Assembly: GCF_900130005.1 (NCBI RefSeq)
Contig: NZ_FQXP01000005.1
Location: forward strand, 353,405-417,404
DNA: 64,000 nucleotides
From: Clostridium collagenovorans DSM 3089
GTDB taxonomy: Bacteria; Bacillota; Clostridia; Clostridiales; Clostridiaceae
Reading direction: 5' to 3'
The notes under the pieces are model-generated. The model saw only the letters and a program-made list of their open reading frames with translations, ran no database searches and was not told where the DNA came from. The position numbers were made by a program, and so were the translations under genes. Position 1 is the stretch's first letter. Each line of letters starts with the position of its first letter. This document shows, in pieces, positions 63,037-64,000 of the stretch.

Positions 63037-64000
63037 TTACTCAGTTATTGTAGTAACAACTCCTGAACCAACTGTTCTTCCACCTTCTCTGATAGCGAAT
63101 CTTAATCCTTCTTCCATAGCAACGTTGTTGATTAATTCAACTTTCATGTCGATATGGTCTCCTGGCATTACCATTTCTACTCCGTCTGGTAATTGGATTG
63201 ATCCTGTTACGTCAGTTGTTCTGAAGTAGAATTGTGGTCTGTATCCATTGAAGAATGGAGTGTGTCTTCCACCCTCTTCTTTTTTAAGTACGTATACTTG
63301 ACCTACGAATTTTGTATGTGGTTTTACTGATCCAGTTTTTGCAAGTACTTGACCTCTTTCAACGTCTGTTCTTTGCACTCCTCTTAATAATGCTCCAATG
63401 TTGTCTCCAGCTTGTGCTTCATCAAGAAGTTTTCTGAACATCTCTACTCCTGTACATACTACTTTTCTTGACGCTTCTGCAAATCCTACGATTTCGATTT
63501 CATCACCAGTTCTTAGGATACCTCTTTCAACTCTTCCAGTTACAACTGTTCCTCTTCCTGTGATTGTGAATACGTCCTCGATTGGCATTAAGAAATCTTT
63601 GTCTGTATCTCTTTCTGGTGTTGGGATATATTTATCTACCTCTGCCATTAAGTCTAAGATACATTGAGTTTTAGAATCATCTGTTAAGTTGTTGATTGCT
63701 TCTAAAGCTGATCCTGATACGATTGGAGCTTCATCTCCGTCGAATCCGTATTCGCTTAATAACTCTCTAACTTCCATTTCTACTAATTCTAATAATTCTG
63801 GGTCATCTACCATATCAGCTTTGTTTAAGAATACAACGATGTGTTGAACTCCTACTCTTGATGCTAATAGGATGTGCTCTCTTGTTTGTGGCATTGGACC
63901 ATCTGCTGCTGATACAACTAAGATCGCTCCATCCATTTGAGCTGCCCCTGTAATCATGTTCTTAACATAGTCTGCGTGTCCTGGACAGTCAACGTGTGCA
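63037..64000 (-). CDS. tuf: Elongation factor Tu (5' end outside the window)
   Basis: The C-terminal 321 or so residues of EF-Tu; the frame runs open to the window edge, so the methionine at 63957 is internal. The G-domain motif DCPGHADYVKN (switch II) is at the edge, NKADM (G4) and SALEA (G5) follow, then domains 2 and 3 (TGRGTVVTGRVERG and GGRHTPFFNGYRPQFYFR). EF-Tu delivers aminoacyl-tRNA. The N-terminal P-loop lies beyond position 64000. Confidence 0.98.
   Translation of the reverse strand, partial: AHVDCPGHADYVKNMITGAAQMDGAILVVSAADGPMPQTREHILLASRVGVQHIVVFLNKADMVDDPELLELVEMEVRELLSEYGFDGDEAPIVSGSALEAINNLTDDSKTQCILDLMAEVDKYIPTPERDTDKDFLMPIEDVFTITGRGTVVTGRVERGILRTGDEIEIVGFAEASRKVVCTGVEMFRKLLDEAQAGDNIGALLRGVQRTDVERGQVLAKTGSVKPHTKFVGQVYVLKKEEGGRHTPFFNGYRPQFYFRTTDVTGSIQLPDGVEMVMPGDHIDMKVELINNVAMEEGLRFAIREGGRTVGSGVVTTITE

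Noticed and set aside
1..64000. tRNA, rRNA, prophage or insertion sequence
   Set aside because: I read both strands and saw no tRNA-like cloverleaf, rRNA signature, transposase, integrase or terminal inverted repeats flanking a gene.

Overview
The window looks like chromosomal DNA of a low-GC Firmicute of the genus Clostridium (cluster I type). The evidence is the strongly AT-rich composition, the Shine-Dalgarno and promoter style, the clostridial order of the ribosomal-protein region, a CwlD-type germination amidase, and a complete set of genes for glutamate fermentation by the methylaspartate pathway. The glutamate mutase and methylaspartate ammonia-lyase proteins resemble those I remember from C. 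tetanomorphum, C. cochlearium and C. tetani but do not seem identical to any of them, so I do not name a species. I see no rRNA or tRNA genes, insertion sequence, prophage or CRISPR array.

Region 1 (1-25.6 kb) is an accessory and housekeeping mixture of mostly single genes, each closed by a clear stem-loop terminator. It holds an amino-acid antiporter, a frameshifted DUF3298 surface protein, a histidine kinase/response regulator pair, a CmpB-like membrane protein, a metallo-beta-lactamase-fold hydrolase, a secreted Spondin_N-domain protein, a thioredoxin/CcdA operon, a CPBP protease, a CNNM/CorC protein, two MFS transporters, a GNAT enzyme, an SDR, a BI-1 family protein, an Rrf2 regulator and a five-SH3b NlpC/P60 hydrolase. 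It ends with a divergent pair: a receiver-like/HEPN-like protein and a small nitrile-hydratase-leader-like peptide. Three points stand out. The thioredoxin gene has an in-frame TGA exactly at the first redox cysteine, giving a U-A-G-C motif, so it is probably a selenoprotein. The frameshifted gene is broken inside a run of ten A. Two unrelated genes carry a perfect hairpin between a distant Shine-Dalgarno and the ATG.

Region 2 (25.6-37.1 kb) follows a HAD nucleotidase with the catabolic cluster, all on the minus strand. In order of transcription it reads GntR regulator, glmS, glmL, glmE, methylaspartate ammonia-lyase, two-subunit mesaconase (class I fumarase type), and citramalate/citrate lyase gamma, beta and alpha. 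Together these convert L-glutamate through methylaspartate, mesaconate and citramalate to acetate and pyruvate. Strong hairpins separate several of the genes, and an 8-bp inverted repeat sits just downstream of the regulator's promoter. The lyase activation genes (citC, citX, citG) are not here.

Region 3 (37.1-42.6 kb) has cwlD and two paralogous Na/Pi cotransporters with PhoU-like tails. The 0.8-kb gap between the paralogs holds TTAACA motifs in 11-bp phase, like a PhoP box.

Region 4 (42.6-64.0 kb, all minus strand) is the S10-spc-alpha ribosomal superoperon read from tuf (truncated by the window end) through rpsJ to rplQ, then ecfA1, ecfA2, ecfT, truA, rplM and rpsI. Departures from the usual order are the absence of map between adk and the KOW gene, a 480-bp AT-rich spacer with a 16-bp tandem repeat between ecfA2 and ecfT, and structured leaders before rpsM, rpsJ and rplM. 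A roughly 95-bp intergenic repeat occurs twice, near 13.95 kb and 31.1 kb.
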